Source: Verrucomicrobiota bacterium
GTDB taxonomy: Bacteria > Verrucomicrobiota > Verrucomicrobiia > Chthoniobacterales > Terrimicrobiaceae
Direction: 5' to 3'
Assembly: GCA_026398255.1 (NCBI GenBank)
Contig: JAPLTG010000003.1
Coordinates: 1 to 35,927 of the forward strand
Length of the DNA: 35,927 bases
Both the position numbers and the translations under genes were made by a program. This document shows, one piece after another, positions 35,184 through 35,927 of the stretch (the stretch's first letter is position 1; each line of letters begins with the position of its first letter). The notes under the pieces were generated by a model. The model was not told the DNA's origin, ran no database searches, and worked only from the letters and a program-made list of their open reading frames with translations.

Positions 35184-35927
35184 GTGACGGATCGAGCATT
35201 CCCATGGCAACAGCGCCTGCCGTTCGCAGGCCTTCTATTTTCAGCCATCGGCGGCATCTTGCTGGGCGCCTTCCTTCCGCTCGACCCCCGGCCGTGGCTG
35301 GTGGGGCTTGGAGTTTTTCTAATCGTCTGGGTAAACCACCGGAGGCCTGTGTGGGTTTATTTCGCGGCCGGTTGCGCCTTTGCGGCTCTGCAGGTCTGGC
35401 AAACGCGGGACTCGCCCTCGGCCCGCTTGGCAGAATTGGTCGGTAACGAACCGGCCGTGGCTACCGTGCAAGGGCGGGTGGTGGGATACAGCGATGGAAA
35501 ACCCGGAGCAAAAATCCGCTTCCTGATAGAGGTCGAGGAATTGGAACTCCGCGGCGAAACCCTCCGGCCAGCCTGCCGGATTTTGGTTTCCGCCGCTGTG
35601 AAACCACCGTTGTGGAATGACCGTGTCGTAGCCTCAGGCAACCTGCGACTCCTGCCCGGCCCGCGCAATCCCGGGCAATTCGACATACGCGCCTACTTGG
35701 CGAGGCAGGGCGTGACATGCGAGTTGATCGTCCCCTCACCCGCCGACATCCGCCTAGAACCAGCCACCGGATTTTCCATTCCCCGTTTCGCCTCGACCTG
35801 CCGCCGCTGGATGGAGGCGACCTTGCGCGAAGGAATTTCGGGAGACCCACTCGTTTGTGAACTCCTCGCCGGCCTCGTGCTGGGCGCGACCTCCGAGATT
35901 CCTGAGACCCTCCAAGACCAATTCCGC
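35184..35927 (+). CDS. comEC: ComEC/Rec2 competence protein, N-terminal part
   Basis: The frame starts at a GTG (35184), stays open to the window end (248 codons) and continues beyond it. The N-terminus has membrane segments (LPFAGLLFSAIGGILLGAFL, then WLVGLGVFLIVWV and WVYFAAGCAFAALQVW). It is followed by the DUF4131-type extracytoplasmic domain with the family signature GPRNPGQFDIRAYLARQGV. The start of the competence channel domain is LLAGLVLGATSEIPETLQDQ. ComEC carries single-stranded DNA across the inner membrane during natural transformation. The nearby secreted nuclease with a ComEA-like HhH fits a DNA-uptake theme, but this is inference. Confidence 0.9.
   Translation, partial: MTDRAFPWQQRLPFAGLLFSAIGGILLGAFLPLDPRPWLVGLGVFLIVWVNHRRPVWVYFAAGCAFAALQVWQTRDSPSARLAELVGNEPAVATVQGRVVGYSDGKPGAKIRFLIEVEELELRGETLRPACRILVSAAVKPPLWNDRVVASGNLRLLPGPRNPGQFDIRAYLARQGVTCELIVPSPADIRLEPATGFSIPRFASTCRRWMEATLREGISGDPLVCELLAGLVLGATSEIPETLQDQFR

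Overview
The window is about 36 kb of GC-rich DNA from a Gram-negative-type bacterium. It carries lipoproteins with lipoboxes, secreted proteins with signal peptides, an aat gene and entericidin-like peptides. A type II glutamine synthetase, paired HtrA-like proteins with a C-terminal extension, a DUF1957-type GH57 enzyme and dispersed 'ACAGAGGACACAGAG' repeats suggest a PVC-group organism, most likely Verrucomicrobiota. That placement is an inference from family recall, not from a search.

Layout. 1-2551 (-): a secreted protein of tandem putative Ig repeats, broken by a one-base frameshift. 2631-2792: the tail of a PIN-domain protein. 2877-4160 (-): eno with a strong terminator. 4267-7950 (+): housekeeping genes, namely a four-cysteine small protein, fmt, pyrH-frr-thioredoxin-like (chained by 4-bp overlaps) and yqeY. 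8090-16125: a chromosomal integron. 16170-16589: a decayed toxin-antitoxin pair. 16582-17622: glnII with terminator. 17732-18086 (-): two entericidin-like lipoproteins. Then aat (-), a small lipoprotein and guaA (+), a large secreted beta-propeller protein (-), a GH57 enzyme coupled to a secreted FlgD-Ig-type protein (-), and rdgB (-) divergent from leuS (+). 29938-33763 (+): a coupled trio of HtrA-like protease, degenerate HtrA-like pseudoprotease and secreted nuclease. The window ends with an FGE-like protein (-), a lipoprotein (+) and the 5' part of comEC (+).

The integron is the most notable element. An IntI-type tyrosine recombinase on the minus strand faces away from an array of eight attC sites, all in the same orientation, delimiting eight cassettes between about 9637 and 16119. 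Each attC has a GTT-type R' end and a long inverted repeat with an extra base in the left arm. Cassette products are mostly unrecognised; six of them have a signal peptide or membrane segment. One cassette of about 1.66 kb encodes a secreted WbsX/GH99-like protein, and one is strikingly AT-rich. The integrase carries an extra N-terminal SAM-like domain, joined to a canonical IntI through a linker that encodes a copy of the dispersed repeat.

At least three genes (the Ig-repeat protein, the beta-propeller protein and cassette 8) look as if one base in a homopolymer run has been gained or lost. This could be real decay or a consensus error. No tRNA, rRNA or CRISPR array was seen.
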